A stretch of 64,000 nucleotides of DNA. It comes from Buddleja alternifolia. Taxonomy: Eukaryota > Streptophyta > Magnoliopsida > Lamiales > Scrophulariaceae. Position numbers and translations under genes: made by a program. Under the pieces are notes generated by a model that was not told the DNA's origin, searched no databases, and worked only from the letters and a program-made list of their open reading frames with translations. Location: assembly GCA_019426215.1 (NCBI GenBank), contig CM033395.1, positions 14,250,569 to 14,314,568 of the forward strand. Reading direction: 5' to 3'. The stretch's first letter is position 1. Every line of letters begins with the position of its first letter. Positions 22,207 through 33,712 of the stretch are shown here, in pieces.

Positions 22207-24117
22207 TATCCAAATAAATTCCAGTTTCGACAAATGGAAACCACTTAAATCGTCAGTCAAAGTTGGGTGAAAATCATTATTCTCAAACCCAATTATCCAA
22301 CAATGATAGACGTAGATTGATGGAGTGAAGTGGTTTTAACTTATACATGGGGAATAATTATTTGTGCAAATGATGAAAAATCGCGGGTGGGGTTATACAT
22401 TATACTAGTGATTATTTATTGGGTCGAGCTAATAAGTTTATTGGGCTTAATTGAACTTGGGCCCAATGGGTTATATTTTGTATAATGGATGAACTGGTAA
22501 TATCATTTATCTTTATCATGATGGGTTGGAGAATAAGTTATTGGACTTTCTTTCATGTGATATAATTATATAAATGTCGCTTTTAAGGTTTATGCTGAAT
22601 TCTGAGAGCAATAATATTACTTTTTCGAGTTTGGTATTTTCTTATACTCATCAATACGCATAGTATTTCTATATTTTGATAAATAGAAATGCAATTTAAA
22701 AAGTTAGGGGATAGGAAGTTTTTGAATTAATGAAGACACAATACTTTTTAATTAATTAGGAAGAAAGAATTAAAAAAGTTACAAATTATTAAAATGTTAA
22801 TTGTAATGCAGAATTACATTATGTTACTTCTATTCTTTCCTAACAAATCACAGTCATTCCTTAATTTCTTTTAACACGGATTTCTTAAAAATCGACCAAT
22901 AACATCGAATAAAAATATAATATAAATTGGAATAAATTGTGTAATGCTTGTAAAAACTCTAAAATAATTAAAACCAAAATTAAATAAAGATTTTTTTTTA
23001 GAAGTAACGACTTCATAGTCATGCGAACGCGCAATTTAAGGGCTTTGATCATATATCCCTTGAACCGTTTCAATTAAAAAAAATTATTAGTCTTAATTTG
23101 ACTAAAAAAAAAATTCTTACTAACACCCCTGCTAATTGTCACACAAGAAAATATATAATGACAAATGTTGATGCCAAATATTTGACAAATATTAGCTAAG
23201 TGATATCTTATTTAATTAGTGATATGAATATACATTAAAGTTTATATCCGAATTAATTAAATAATATATCATCGTAAATATTGGCTAAATATTTATAGTT
23301 GGAGATAACAAACTCAATCTCCAAGTGATATAGACTATAGTCAAGATTTATAAAAATCTTGAAAGATAATTTGGCAGCCAACCGAATATTGCATGCCAGG
23401 GGATACGACTAAATGTCATTTCTCGATCAAACAAATTAAAGGAACTCAAATCCTACTATGATTGACATTATCAATTGATGATAAGTCCTAGGCTATGTAT
23501 GGGGGTTGAACTTATCTTCTGAAAAAGGCAAATGAAGGTGGAGAGACTTTCTTTCCCACGTGATCCTAGGAGCTGGGGGTGCTTAAGTGATAAAAACAAT
23601 CAGTTACTAAATAGATGACGATGATTACTAAATAGACTCAAACTCCAAGTCCTATATAAAGAGAGCTAAGTCACGGCAAAAAGGGGGACAGAGCCAAAGG
23701 AAACAAAAGAGTGGAGAGAAAAAGAAGAAAGAAAGAAAAGGAAAAACAAATTAGAGAAAAAATAAAAAAAGACAAGTCATCCTTTGTCATTCAGTTTTTC
23801 CAGAAGCTTAATGCTTATAAATTCGGCATAAGAAGTGATTCAGGTTTGATGAGCATACAGGTTCAGCAAACTGCGAAGAAAAAAAGAAAGAGGTGATCGA
23901 GTCCGTTCCCAAAGAAACCATCTCGGGCAGATCATATTCAATCCATTTCTATGGCTATGTATAGATGGTTGTAGGTAGTAAAGTCTTGTTTCATTTTTTT
24001 TCGTCGTATGTATCTCTCATCTCATATTCATGCAATAAATGATAATAATGCATGTTCAAATCGTATATCTTTTTATCCAAGTTTATTATCTTTCCTTTTA
24101 TTTTATTTTATTCCTTT
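22207..24117. other. Unassigned AT-rich region between G1 and G2
   Basis: About 1.9 kb that I cannot place in any element. A TATA-like CCTATATAAAGAGAG lies near 23652. It is followed by a purine-rich stretch whose 61-codon frame (23711-23896, MERKRRKKEKEKQIREK...) is Lys/Arg-rich from base composition. It could be an old, diverged LTR or host intergenic DNA. Confidence 0.45.
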
Positions 24118-26439
24118 TGACGAGTGTGGGAAGCACACCAATGATAATATTGTTGGGTTTTGCGTAAAAACACATAAACGCAACGGAAGAATTTCAAAAA
24201 CTTAATTAAAAACCGAAAAGCTAATTCGCATAATTGAATCTCAAATATGCATTAACGAGTAAATCCGACTTACCCGTTGAAGTGAGGTGGTAGGAGAATC
24301 CAATTCTTCTTCTAAACTTTGGATTGATGAACTTCTTGAATTCTTCAACCCTCGTGTTCTTCAATTCTTGAAGTTGTAGATGAATCCAACAACGAATCAC
24401 GTTGCCTCTAAATTATCACGCGTGAATTGATGACGAAAAATTCCCTTCTTGTTCTCTATAGGGGCAACGGCTTTGGTGTATAGAGAAGGAGGATATTTTT
24501 CTTCTTCTATTCTATGGAGAGTTACAATTCATGTAATGTATTCACTTCTCTAGGTTAAAGTCAAGAGAACTCTTTTATAACTCAATGACTTGTTGACCAA
24601 GTCAAAACAAAAGAGACCAATTTGATCATCCAACCTAGCCTGATGAGGACTCCCCATATAGGGCCCGAAATTCTTTTTTTTTTTGTTAATTTCTTTATTC
24701 AATTAATTATTTATTTTATCCAATAAATAAATATATTAATTAAATAATAAATTAATTAGATAAATTAATTCATTAATATATTTATCTAAGAAATTAATTA
24801 ATAATTAATCTTATCCAATAATTAATTATGTTATCCAATTAGTAATTAATTATTTAACTTATCCAATAAATTAAATCTCTCCAAAGTAAAATAGAAAATA
24901 GAAAATTCTTTTTTCAATTTTCTTCATCAATTCTTTAGCGCGACTCTTTAGGTTCGTTTCATTTGGTAATGAGAGGAAACCAAAGGAAGTGGGTAACACT
25001 TAGCCAGTCATGTGGCCCACTTCGTAACCCAAATGAAATACGAATGGATGGATCATTCCACAACCTTTCAATTGTAAGTACCGTGTATTTATAAACCCTT
25101 CGTTCACGTTCCCCGGTCAAGTGAGAGTCATGGTTATGTCAAACTCACTGGACTTGACCATATGTATAAATTATAATAATACGAGATCATTGAGATCGAT
25201 TTGGTGCCTAGCACAATCGTCTTGTTTGTTTTGGCCAAAGACTTTGATCTCTATTTATCTATAATTACATAGGGTGCATTCTCATTCACTTATGAGGGAA
25301 CAAATCCCTCTTAGATATCTGCTGAGACTACCACTTGCCCATCAAGTCAGCATTTCGAGGTTGACCCCACCAACGGGTGAATTGGGTCTAACTACTCTAG
25401 TGAAAGACTTGACGTCACAAGTGCATCTTCAACTTGATACTTCAGGTCAAAGGTTCACATATACCTATTATGCATAATCAGTTCTGTCATTGACAGTCAT
25501 AGAGTGAAAACCCATGTGACAGAACCGATGTGAGTTGTGTTCGAGCATATCAGTTCCACTGATGTGCCTATAATCTTAATCTCCTATCATCCCATGATAC
25601 TAGACAGGCACTCCCATGTCGGAGCTAAGATTGTACAAGTATTCGAAGTCTTTATTTGTCCATTAAAGACTTCATATTACTTGCGAACTTGTTTTAGTAA
25701 TCAAGATTGATCTCACTAATGCCACTCTTCCTATCCCATAGGAAGTATAGGGATCGCATTGAAAACATGGACAAAATGTTTTACATAACTTATAGATGCA
25801 GATAAGAATTAAGTGAAAACTTAAATGATGGCTTTTATTATAAATAATATTTAAGTCCAATACAAGATAGATGCCCTATTCATACTATCCTCTATGGCAT
25901 CTGAGGGCATAATCCTAACAAATATGCGATATATTATATAAGAATATAGTATAAAGCACGGAAATTATGATAAAAATGACAGAAGATGTACGTGGTTCGG
26001 CCAAAATATGACCTACGTCCACGGGGTAAAAGAGTCGATCCTTTCATTAGTGATTGGAGTTGATATATATACAAGATTTTGACGGGGTAGGTAAAAATGG
26101 TAAGTTAACTATCTTAAATGTACATTGGAAAGTAGAATAAATCATGATCTCCTCTTTGAGCCATATCTTGTGTGGTATAATTGGTGAATCCGCCGGCTCA
26201 ACCTCCGCAGGTCCATGTATGGTAAGTATATCACTTGATTAATTCTTGTCGGATCTTGCTGCAGGCTTCCCTTATATAGAATGCTCCACCTATGCAGGTC
26301 AGGGCTGACCGAACCTCCAGCTGGACAGACTTAAATGTAAGGTCTTCTAGAAGAATTCAAGCCCACAATGCCAATGGGCTTAGGCCTATAAAGTGTTGGA
26401 TTATTAGCTTGGTCCAAAGACCTATTTCAACCCACATCA
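24118..26439 (-). repeat. 3' LTR of G2, interrupted by D2
   Basis: Minus-strand LTR starting TGATGTGGGTTGAAATAGG at 26439 and ending at 24118 (plus strand TGACGAGTGTGGG). Removing D2 and one AATAT copy leaves about 547 bp, close to the 555-560 bp of the G1 LTRs. A TATA-like element, CTATATAAGG in minus reading, lies near 26272-26282. Confidence 0.78.
24151..25920 (-). mobile_element. Solo LTR D2
   Basis: A 1770-bp LTR on the minus strand, TGTTAGGATTATGCC...AAACCCAACA. It is flanked by the 5-bp duplication AATAT at 24146-24150 and 25921-25925, with no internal sequence. It is the same family as the partial LTRs at 1-666 and 62824-64000. It includes an AT-rich block at 24680-24860. It sits inside the 3' LTR of G2. 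Confidence 0.93.
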
Positions 26440-26455
26440 ATACCCCCCCCCCTCC
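26440..26455 (-). promoter_or_regulatory. Polypurine tract of G2
   Basis: On the minus strand GGAGGGGGGGGGTAT lies directly before the TGATGTGGG start of the 3' LTR, where plus-strand DNA synthesis is primed. Confidence 0.82.
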
Positions 26456-28038
26456 AACTCCATAGTATGACGTAGTCAAGCTACGAGAGTTGAGAAAAGA
26501 TAAATTTTTGGGCCGAGCTGAGAGTACTCTTGAGCTGCCCATGTAAGGTCCTTCGAAGTATTGCTCCAGGTGAAGAATTTTCCTCAGGTGGGTCTCTGAA
26601 GAAACCCTAAACCTGACGTGACCATTACGCTTTCCTATGCTTGCGGTTATGAAGTCGTGCCCTGAAAAGTCGCGCCACTTATTACTTTCTGCAGTTGGTG
26701 CGGCCATTCTCGAGCCTTAATGACTGTTGATTTCTGCCACGTGTAAGGTTGAGGTAAGATCCCGCTTTTCCCTTAATTAATTCAGTTTATTTTTTAAAAT
26801 CAAATTTCAAAAAATAACTCGCCAAAAACTCCCAATTTCATTTCCTTCTTCTCCTTCACGTCTGCTGTGATAAAATTAGAAATCCCTCATCTTTCTTCTT
26901 TAATTTTTTAGCAGCGGTTTCTCCGTCTTCCTCACCCTTCTTCTAGGTACTGCACCTTCTTCCTCTTTTATTTCTGTTGTTTTGTTTGTTGTTTTTACTG
27001 TTGTAAAACGCTTTGTTTGTTTAAATCTTGTGGCTGTTATCTCCGTTCCCCACTCCCCTCAACGTGAAAATGTCGAATACTCTAGGTTCGGACTCTCAAA
27101 ATAGAGAGGAGCGCCACAATTTGTTTGATCGTGATTCCGTGGGTGATACTTCCTCCTATGTGCGTAGTTTGTATAGCGAAACTTGTGTTTTGGGGGGTAA
27201 GGATCTTGTAGACTTGTCCTCGTCGGATACCCAGTCTAATGGCCAGAATACCACAGCTATTCCTTCGTCTCCAAGTGCTAAGGGTAGAGCTAGACAGGCT
27301 GGGACATCCTCAAGGGGTGAGGATATGCGTCTGCCTGACTCTGATTTAGAGGGGGAGGAGCCAAACCCTAATTTTTGGGATGAAACCCCCTCCACCTTCA
27401 CTTTGCAAAAATTGAAAAATCTCCACCGCATATATGGCGTTCCTGATGATTATTCCATAATAGTGCCATCTCCACAGGACAAGGCCCATCGTCCTCCTCA
27501 CCAACACACTTGTTTTCATGTTGCCCTTCTTAGGGCAGGTCTCAGGTTTTCCATTCCTCCCCTTTTTACAGCTATAGCTAATAGGTATAGAATACCCTTG
27601 AATCAATTTGCGCCTAACGCTATTCGGATGATGGCTGGATTTGCTGTCCTCCTTCATTTCCATGGGATTGAGCCCACTGCTAAGTTTTTCTACTATATGT
27701 TTCACCTCCGTTCTAGTGCTATAGATAGTGGGGTTTTTTACTTGACCTCCCGAGGTCCTGCCAGTTTCCTTGCCACCCACCCTGGGACAAACGGTGGAAA
27801 AATAACTATTTCTTCATTGTCCTTCTTCCAGGTGTGATATGGACTTTCCGTCAAAAGTATTGGGAGCGGTTGGATGATGCCCATCCTTACCCTCCTTGCA
27901 GATTGTCAGAGTGCCATAGCCAGGTGGTGGCATTCTTGAACTATTTCCCTTGTCACATTGGCAAGCCTGTTGATAACAGATTGTTGTACAACATTGGTTA
28001 CAGCCCTATCGGAGCTGACTTGAAGGGTGTCACTTTAG

Positions 28039-28135
28039 GTAGTACTTCTAGATTAGTCTATTTTTTGATGTATGTTGTATTCACTAGCTTATGCCTTTGA
28101 TTTTTTATATTTTTGTTTGTTTGGCTCTTTGGCAG
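28039..28135 (+). other. Intron 1, G2 antisense copy 1
   Basis: 97 bp, TTTAG|GTAGTA donor and CTCTTTGGCAG acceptor, phase 1. Copy 2 has the equivalent at 30538-30634, also 97 bp. Confidence 0.78.
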
Positions 28136-28634
28136 AAAAACTAATGGATTTGGCACGTGCTCGAGAGTTTATCAACCACCGGAAGCAACTTTCCTCTTCT
28201 GAAGAACCAATCTTACCACCGCCACCTTCACAGATGCAGGACACTCCTCCAGCTTCAGCCACTCCCTCGGTTCCTCTGACCCCTCCCCCCTCAGGTCAGG
28301 GTGATCCTCTAGGTCTCGCCCTAAACAGAAAAGGGCTCTTGCTAAGAGGCCCATGACCTCTGAGACTCCATCCAGTGGTTGCTGCTCCAAGCGTAGCAGT
28401 TCTGGCATCGTTATCCGAGACATGATCTCTGACTTGCCCATTAGGACGTCTGATCCTCCTGCTTCACGGACACGATCTAGAGCATCTGATCCTCTACCCT
28501 CGGCCTTGGTGAGCAATGAACTTTCCATCATGCTGGACTTTCTTCAGAGACTGCCTAACTCCTCACATAGGCACCATCTGGAAGGCATGACACCCCAGAA
28601 GAGAGCTAAAGCAGCTGCACTCATATTTCCTAAG

Positions 28635-28719
28635 GTAACAAGCCATGTTCTATATACAACTTGATTATACCCTTTTAAGTTATCTCTGTTGTAACTTAGT
28701 AAATGCGATTGTGTTGCAG
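28635..28719 (+). other. Intron 2, G2 antisense copy 1
   Basis: 85 bp, CCTAAG|GTAACA donor and TTGTGTTGCAG acceptor, phase 0. Copy 2 has the equivalent at 31135-31219 with AAG in place of CAG at the acceptor. Confidence 0.78.
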
Positions 28720-29576
28720 TGCATGTTATTGGCTAGCCAGGTTGTGCAAGATGCCTATAAGGGCACGCAAGTGGAAGAGCTGCAGAAGAAGCTGTCCCAG
28801 TCTCAAGAGCAGCTCCGGAAGGCGTAAGACTATGGTTCTAGCAAGGATAAGGAGCTCAAGGCCCTTCAAAAGGACTTCCAGATCCTTCTTGCTGAGAAGG
28901 CGGACCTAAAGGTGAGTCTTTCGGACGTCGAGATTGCTCATGAGGCTGCCTTGGAGAGCATCTTAGTTAAGGTGCACCGAACCTGGATCGACAAGCTACC
29001 TTCATCTGCCGAGGGAAATGCCTTGATTGCCCAGTTCAAAGCTGACTTCCTCTCTTCTAAAGAGTTCGAGCGCCTTACAGATGACAAAATTTTTAGGTTC
29101 TTTGTCAAAAGCTTTGAAGGGTGTGCCGCTCAATTTAGGGCAAAAGGCTTTCCTCCTGCAGGTGTCGCTAAGGACTTCCTAGACTGTCATGCTGCTCTTC
29201 TTGAGGCCATGGCTACTCCAGATCCGGCTTTCTTAGGTCCATGACCGTTGATTTCTGCCACGTGTAAAGTCGAGGTAAGATCCCGCTTTTTCCTTAATTA
29301 ATTCGGTTTATTTTTTAAAATCAAATTTCTAAAAATAACTTGCCAAAAACTCCTGATTTCATTTCCTTCTTTTCCTTCGCGTCTGCTGTGATAAAATTAG
29401 AACTCCCTCATCTTTCTTCTTTAATTTTTTAGCAGCGGTTTCTTCGTCTTCCTCACCCTTCTTCTAGGTACTGCGCCCTTCTTCTAGGTACTGTGCATTT
29501 TACTCGTTGTTTTTACCATTGTAAAACTCTTTGTTTGAATCTTGTGGTTGTTGTCCCCTCTCCCCTCAACATGAAA

Positions 29577-31829
29577 ATGTCGAATATTCTGGGTTTGGAC
29601 TCTCAAAATAGAGAGGAGCGCCACAATTGTTTGATCGTGATTCTGTGCGTGATACTTCCTACTATGTGTGTAATTTGTATAGCGAAACTCGTGTTTTGGG
29701 TGGTAAGGTTCTTGTAGACTTGTCCTCGTCGGATACCAAGTCTGATGGCCGGAATACAAACGCTATTCCTTCATGTCCAAGTGTTGAGGGTAGAGCTAGG
29801 AGGCATCCTCAGGGGGTGAGGGTATGCGTCAGTCTGACTCTGATTTAGAGGGGGAGGAGCCAAACCCTAATTTTTGGGATGAAACTGCCTCCACCTTCAC
29901 TTTGCAAAAATTGAAAAATCTCGCCGCATGAATGGCGTTCCTGATGATTATTCCATAATAGTGGCATCTCCAGAAGACAGGGCTCATCGTCCTCCTCTCC
30001 AACACACTTGTTTTCATGTTGCCCTTCTTAGAGCAGGTCTCAGGTTTCCCATTCCTCCCCTTTTTACAGCCATAGCTAATAGGTATGGAATACCGTTGAA
30101 TCAATTTGCGCCCAATGCCATTCGGATGATGGATGGATTTGCTGTCCTCCTTCATTTCCATGGGATTGAGCCCACTGCTGAGTTTTTCTACTCTCTATTT
30201 CACCCCCGTTCTAGTGCTATAGATAGTGGGGGTTTTTACTTGACCTCCCGAGGTCCTGCCAGTTTCCTTGCCACCTACCCTGGGGACAAACGGTGGAAAA
30301 ACAACTATTTCTTCATTGCCCCTCCTCCAAGTGTGGTGTGGACTTTTCGTGAAAAGTATTCGGAGCGGTTGGACGGTGCCCATCCTTACCCTCCCTGCCG
30401 ATTGTTAGAGTACGGTCGCCAGGTGGTGGCGTTCTGGAACTATTCCTCTTGTCACACTAGCAAGCTTGTTGATAACAGATTGTTGTACAACATTGGTTAC
30501 AACCCTGTGGGGGCTGACTTAAATGGTGTCATTTTAGGTAGTACTTCCAGATTAGTCTATTTTTTGATGTATGTTATATTCACTAGCTTATACCTTTGAT
30601 ATTTGATATTTTTGTTTGTTTGGCTCTTAGGCAGAAAAACTAATGAATTTGGCACGTGCTTGAGAGTTTGTCAGCCGTTGAAAGCAGCTTTTCCCTTCTG
30701 AGGAACCAGTCTTGCCACCACCACCTCTGTAGATGCAGGACACTCCTCCAGCTTCGGTCACTCTCTCTATTCCTCTGACCTCTCCTCCCTCAGATCAGGG
30801 TGATTCTTCCAGGTCTCTCCCTAAACAGGAAAAGGCTCTTGCTAAGAGGTCCATGACCTCCGAGACTCCATCCGGTGGTTGCTGCTCCAAGCGTAGCAGT
30901 TCTGGCATCTGTATCCGAGACATGATCCCTGACTTGCCCATTAGAACGTCTGATCCTTCTACTTCACGGACACTATTTAGAGCATCTGATCCTCTAGCCT
31001 CGGCCTTGGTGAGCAATGAACTTTCCATCATGCTGGACTTCCTTCAGAGACTGCCTAACTCCTCACATAGGCACCATCTAGAGGGCATGACACCCAAGAA
31101 GAGAGCTGAAGCACCTGCACTCATACTTCCTAAGGTAACAAGCCATGTTCTATATTCAAGTTGATTATATCCTTTTCAGTTATCTCTGTTGTAACTTGGT
31201 ACGTGTGATTGTGTTGAAGTGCATGCTATTGGCTAGCCAAGTTGTGCAAGATGCCTACAAGGGCACGAAGTGGAAGAGTTGCAGAAGGAGCTAGCCCAGT
31301 CTCAGAAGCAACTCCGGAAGGCGCAAGACTATGGTTCTAGCAAGGATAAGGAGCTCAAGGCTCTTCAAAAGGACTTCCAGACCTTTCTTGCTGAGAAGAC
31401 GGACCTGGAGGTAAGTTTTTCGGACGTCGAGATTGCTCATGAGGCTGCCTTGGAGAGCACCCTAGTTAAGGCGTACAAGACCTGGATCGACAAGCTACCT
31501 TCATCTGCCTAGGGAAAGGCCCTGATTGCCGAGTTCAAAGCTGACTTCCTCTCTTCTAAAGAGTTCGAGCACCTTACAGATGACAAAAATTTTGGGTTCT
31601 TTGTCAAAGGCTTTGAAGGGTGTGCCACCCAGTTTAGGCCAGAAGGCTTTCCTCCAGCAGGTTGTCCATCTCCCTTCTTGCTGCATATCAATCAGATGTT
31701 GTTTTATTAGATCTGCAGCCAGGTGAGGCGAGTGCTCCAGATGCTGCTGGCGCTTCAGGTGGTGCTTTTCTCGCAGGTGGTGGTGATGTTGCTGCTCCTA
31801 CTCAGGCTGGAATTGCAGATCAGCCTTGA
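29577..31829 (+). pseudogene. G2 antisense gene, copy 2
   Basis: Exons 29577-30537, 30635-31134 and 31220-31829. The conserved domain is open from 29928 to the intron (PSVVWTFREKYSERL, VDNRLLYNIGYNPVGADL), in contrast to copy 1, which is frameshifted there. Its own damage differs: a one-base loss near 29628, a short deletion near 29800, a frameshift near 29925, TGA near 30661 and TAG near 31510. After the shared part it continues into a Gly/Ala-rich tail (QPGEASAPDAAGASGG) ending at TGA 31827-31829, probably the natural end of the gene. The two copies decayed independently after the duplication. Confidence 0.77.
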
Positions 31830-33381
31830 ATTGTTGCTTTTTAAAACTTGGTATTTTTGGTGGGCATATGTAACCCCAGTATTTGAAATAATTTGCTTTT
31901 TCCTACTGTTTTTGGTGGGCCGGTGTTGGTGTTTGCCCTTAGACAATTTGGTTGTTTTTCTATCACCATATCTGCCCAGGTTTGGGCTGTGAACATCTCT
32001 TAGGTTTATGAATGCTTGTTTTGAACTTTTACCTCCTTGCTTGTCACTTGCACTGTGATGATCTCGCATGCACTTTTCCATTTGTATATGCTAAACTTAT
32101 TTACTTACATTTTTTAGATGTGTTGCCCATCTTGCTCATGGTATACCTGTCATGCTTGTTTAAAAAGGAGGAACCAAAAAAAAAAAGGTGAACTTGGCAC
32201 AAACTCATCCGAGGAGTAGGTTAGCCTTAGTATTATTTTACCACGAGGATAAATAATGAATCAAGTTTTCATACGTTCGCCAAGGGGTAGTGAGAATATT
32301 ACAGCCATACCTTACTAATGTAAAGCATGCCCTCCGAGAATTGAGTAAGACTTTCTAACTGATATTCCTCACATAGAAGCAAAACCAAATTTCATCAGTT
32401 TCCCGGTGGTACCTACCAGACTTAAGCTGGGCTATGGCCATAGTCGGGTTCGGTAGTCAGCATTTTTGCAGTCGTGGGGACTTGCCTTCACCCGTCAATT
32501 TCTTAGTAACTTGCTTGACACATACAATCATGCAGACTTGTATTGTCACTTGTGCAATCATGTGGACTTGCACTCACTTTTCTTATTTCATGCAATAGTG
32601 GGGACTTGCATTCGTACTTTTCTCTTCCAGGTGCGTACAATCGTGGGGACTTGTACCACCTTTGTGCAATCGTGGAGACTTGCACACGGGATCGAACACC
32701 CGTCATTAGGCGCGTACAATCTTGGGGACTTACACCGCTACTATGCAATCGTGGAGACTTGCATTTACCTCCTGCGTTATATCCTTTTTTTCCTCCCTCC
32801 GTCCAAAAATATTCCTTGACCGGCTAAGGTGGTCAGTCCACACCGAAGGTATCCATCCTTATTTCCCACATTCTCTGAATTTCCCTCCTCGTTTCACCTC
32901 CATCCTTATGGCTGCCCGTTCCTCCTTGTCGCTCCAAACCCCGGTTTTCCTTAGGGTAGGGCCCTAAATGTTCCGAGGACCTACCCTTCCTTGTTTTTCC
33001 CTGGCCTGAGGACCGTCTGATCTGTAGGTGAATTATCCCTACCTAGACAGATCCAGGCCCCCTACCCAGATGGTATAGTCATAACTTCCGACTACCTCAA
33101 CTTCACCAACTCCCCTTTACTTCACAATTCATCATTCATATTTTACATAATTACATTCATAATTCAATCTCAAAGGTCTGGCAAAATAAAAGCTTACTAA
33201 ATTATTGGAGCTTCGCATGTGGCCCTACAAAGAAGGCTTTACAATCTCTAGGTCGTACCTGAAAAATATAACAATCATATCTTCCAAAAAGGATTATTAG
33301 CAACTCATGAGTCCTACAAATGGCAAAAAATAAAACATAAAAAGTTAAAATAAAATAAAAATAAGAGTGTAATCCTTATGA
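31830..33381. other. G2 spacer between antisense gene and integrase
   Basis: About 1.55 kb without a gene. It contains an irregular array of an 18-bp motif at 32471-32763 (listed separately). It corresponds in position to 17358-18427 of G1. Confidence 0.55.
32471..32763 (+). repeat. Dispersed array of CAATCGTGGGGACTTGCA motif
   Basis: Eight imperfect copies of an 18-bp motif (consensus CAATCGTGGGGACTTGCA) start near 32468, 32525, 32555, 32593, 32638, 32667, 32717 and 32746, spaced 29-57 bp. Sequence between copies is not conserved, so it is not a simple tandem satellite. Confidence 0.75.
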
Positions 33382-33712
33382 TCACACGTAGAACTTTCTC
33401 AGGTTTTGCATGTTCCATGGGCGAGGAAGTTGTTTGCCCTCCCCATCCTCCAGCTCGTAGGCTCCTCCAATTAACACCTTGATAACTTTGTACAGACCCT
33501 CCTACTTGGGATCCAACTTTTTCACCATTCGCATTGCATCTACCCTCTTCAATACTAAATCCCCCACCTGGACAGATCTAGCCTTCACCTTTGTTTCGTG
33601 AGCTCTCATGAGCCGCTGTTTATATTGCTCAATCCTTAAGTATGCCTTATTTCTGACTTCATCAATTAGCTACAGCTCTTCCCTTAGTCTCTCTTCATTT
33701 TGCTCTCTTCAT
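33382..33712 (-). pseudogene. pol: G2 integrase C-terminal fragment
   Basis: Minus-strand translation gives REQNEERLREEL, VQVGDLVLKRVDAM and QLPRPWNMQNLRKFYV, ending at a TGA at 33384-33382. It aligns with the end of the G1 integrase (17052-17357). Nothing of the catalytic core remains upstream. In-frame stops near the LIDEVRNKAYL and KLDPK blocks show decay. Confidence 0.88.

Larger units (their letters stand above)
27070..29244 (+). pseudogene. G2 antisense gene, copy 1
   Basis: Three exons: 27070-28038, 28136-28634 and 28720-29244, with a 97-bp and an 85-bp intron. Exon 1 starts MSNTLGSDSQNREERHN and holds the domain with YGVPDDYSIIVPSPQDKAH, LLRAGLRF and PLNQFAPNAIRMM, resembling Pfam Transposase_28 and clearly homologous to the G1 gene. 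Exon 3 begins with a likely coiled coil (VEELQKKLSQSQEQL) and ends with a block like the G1 C-terminus. Damage: one-base losses near 27783 and 28306, and TAA at 28827 where copy 2 has CAA. Its stop (29242-29244) comes from the 5' flank of copy 2, so the natural C-terminal tail is missing. Role unknown. Confidence 0.8.
26721..31765 (+). repeat. 2.5-kb tandem duplication of the G2 antisense gene
   Basis: Two head-to-tail units, about 26721-29241 and 29242-31765. Each starts TGAC(T/C)GTTGATTTCTGCCAC and includes upstream sequence, ATG, three exons and both introns. Offsets between equivalent sites are 2499-2521 bp. The downstream tail of the gene is present only after the second unit. The right end is approximate. 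Confidence 0.88.
24118..33712 (-). mobile_element. Truncated Tat-lineage element G2
   Basis: On the minus strand this is the 3' half of a second Tat element. It holds the integrase C-terminus (33382-33712), spacer, an antisense gene in two tandem copies (plus strand, 27070-31829), a purine tract (26440-26455) and a 3' LTR (26439 down to 24118) split by solo LTR D2. Everything upstream of the integrase end is missing, and the break is at about 33712. The LTR start, TGATGTGGG, and end, ATATTATCATTGGTGTGCTT..., are similar to those of G1 (TGATGTGGG; ATTATTGGTGTAAATCC). G1 and G2 are therefore related subfamilies. Confidence 0.85.
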
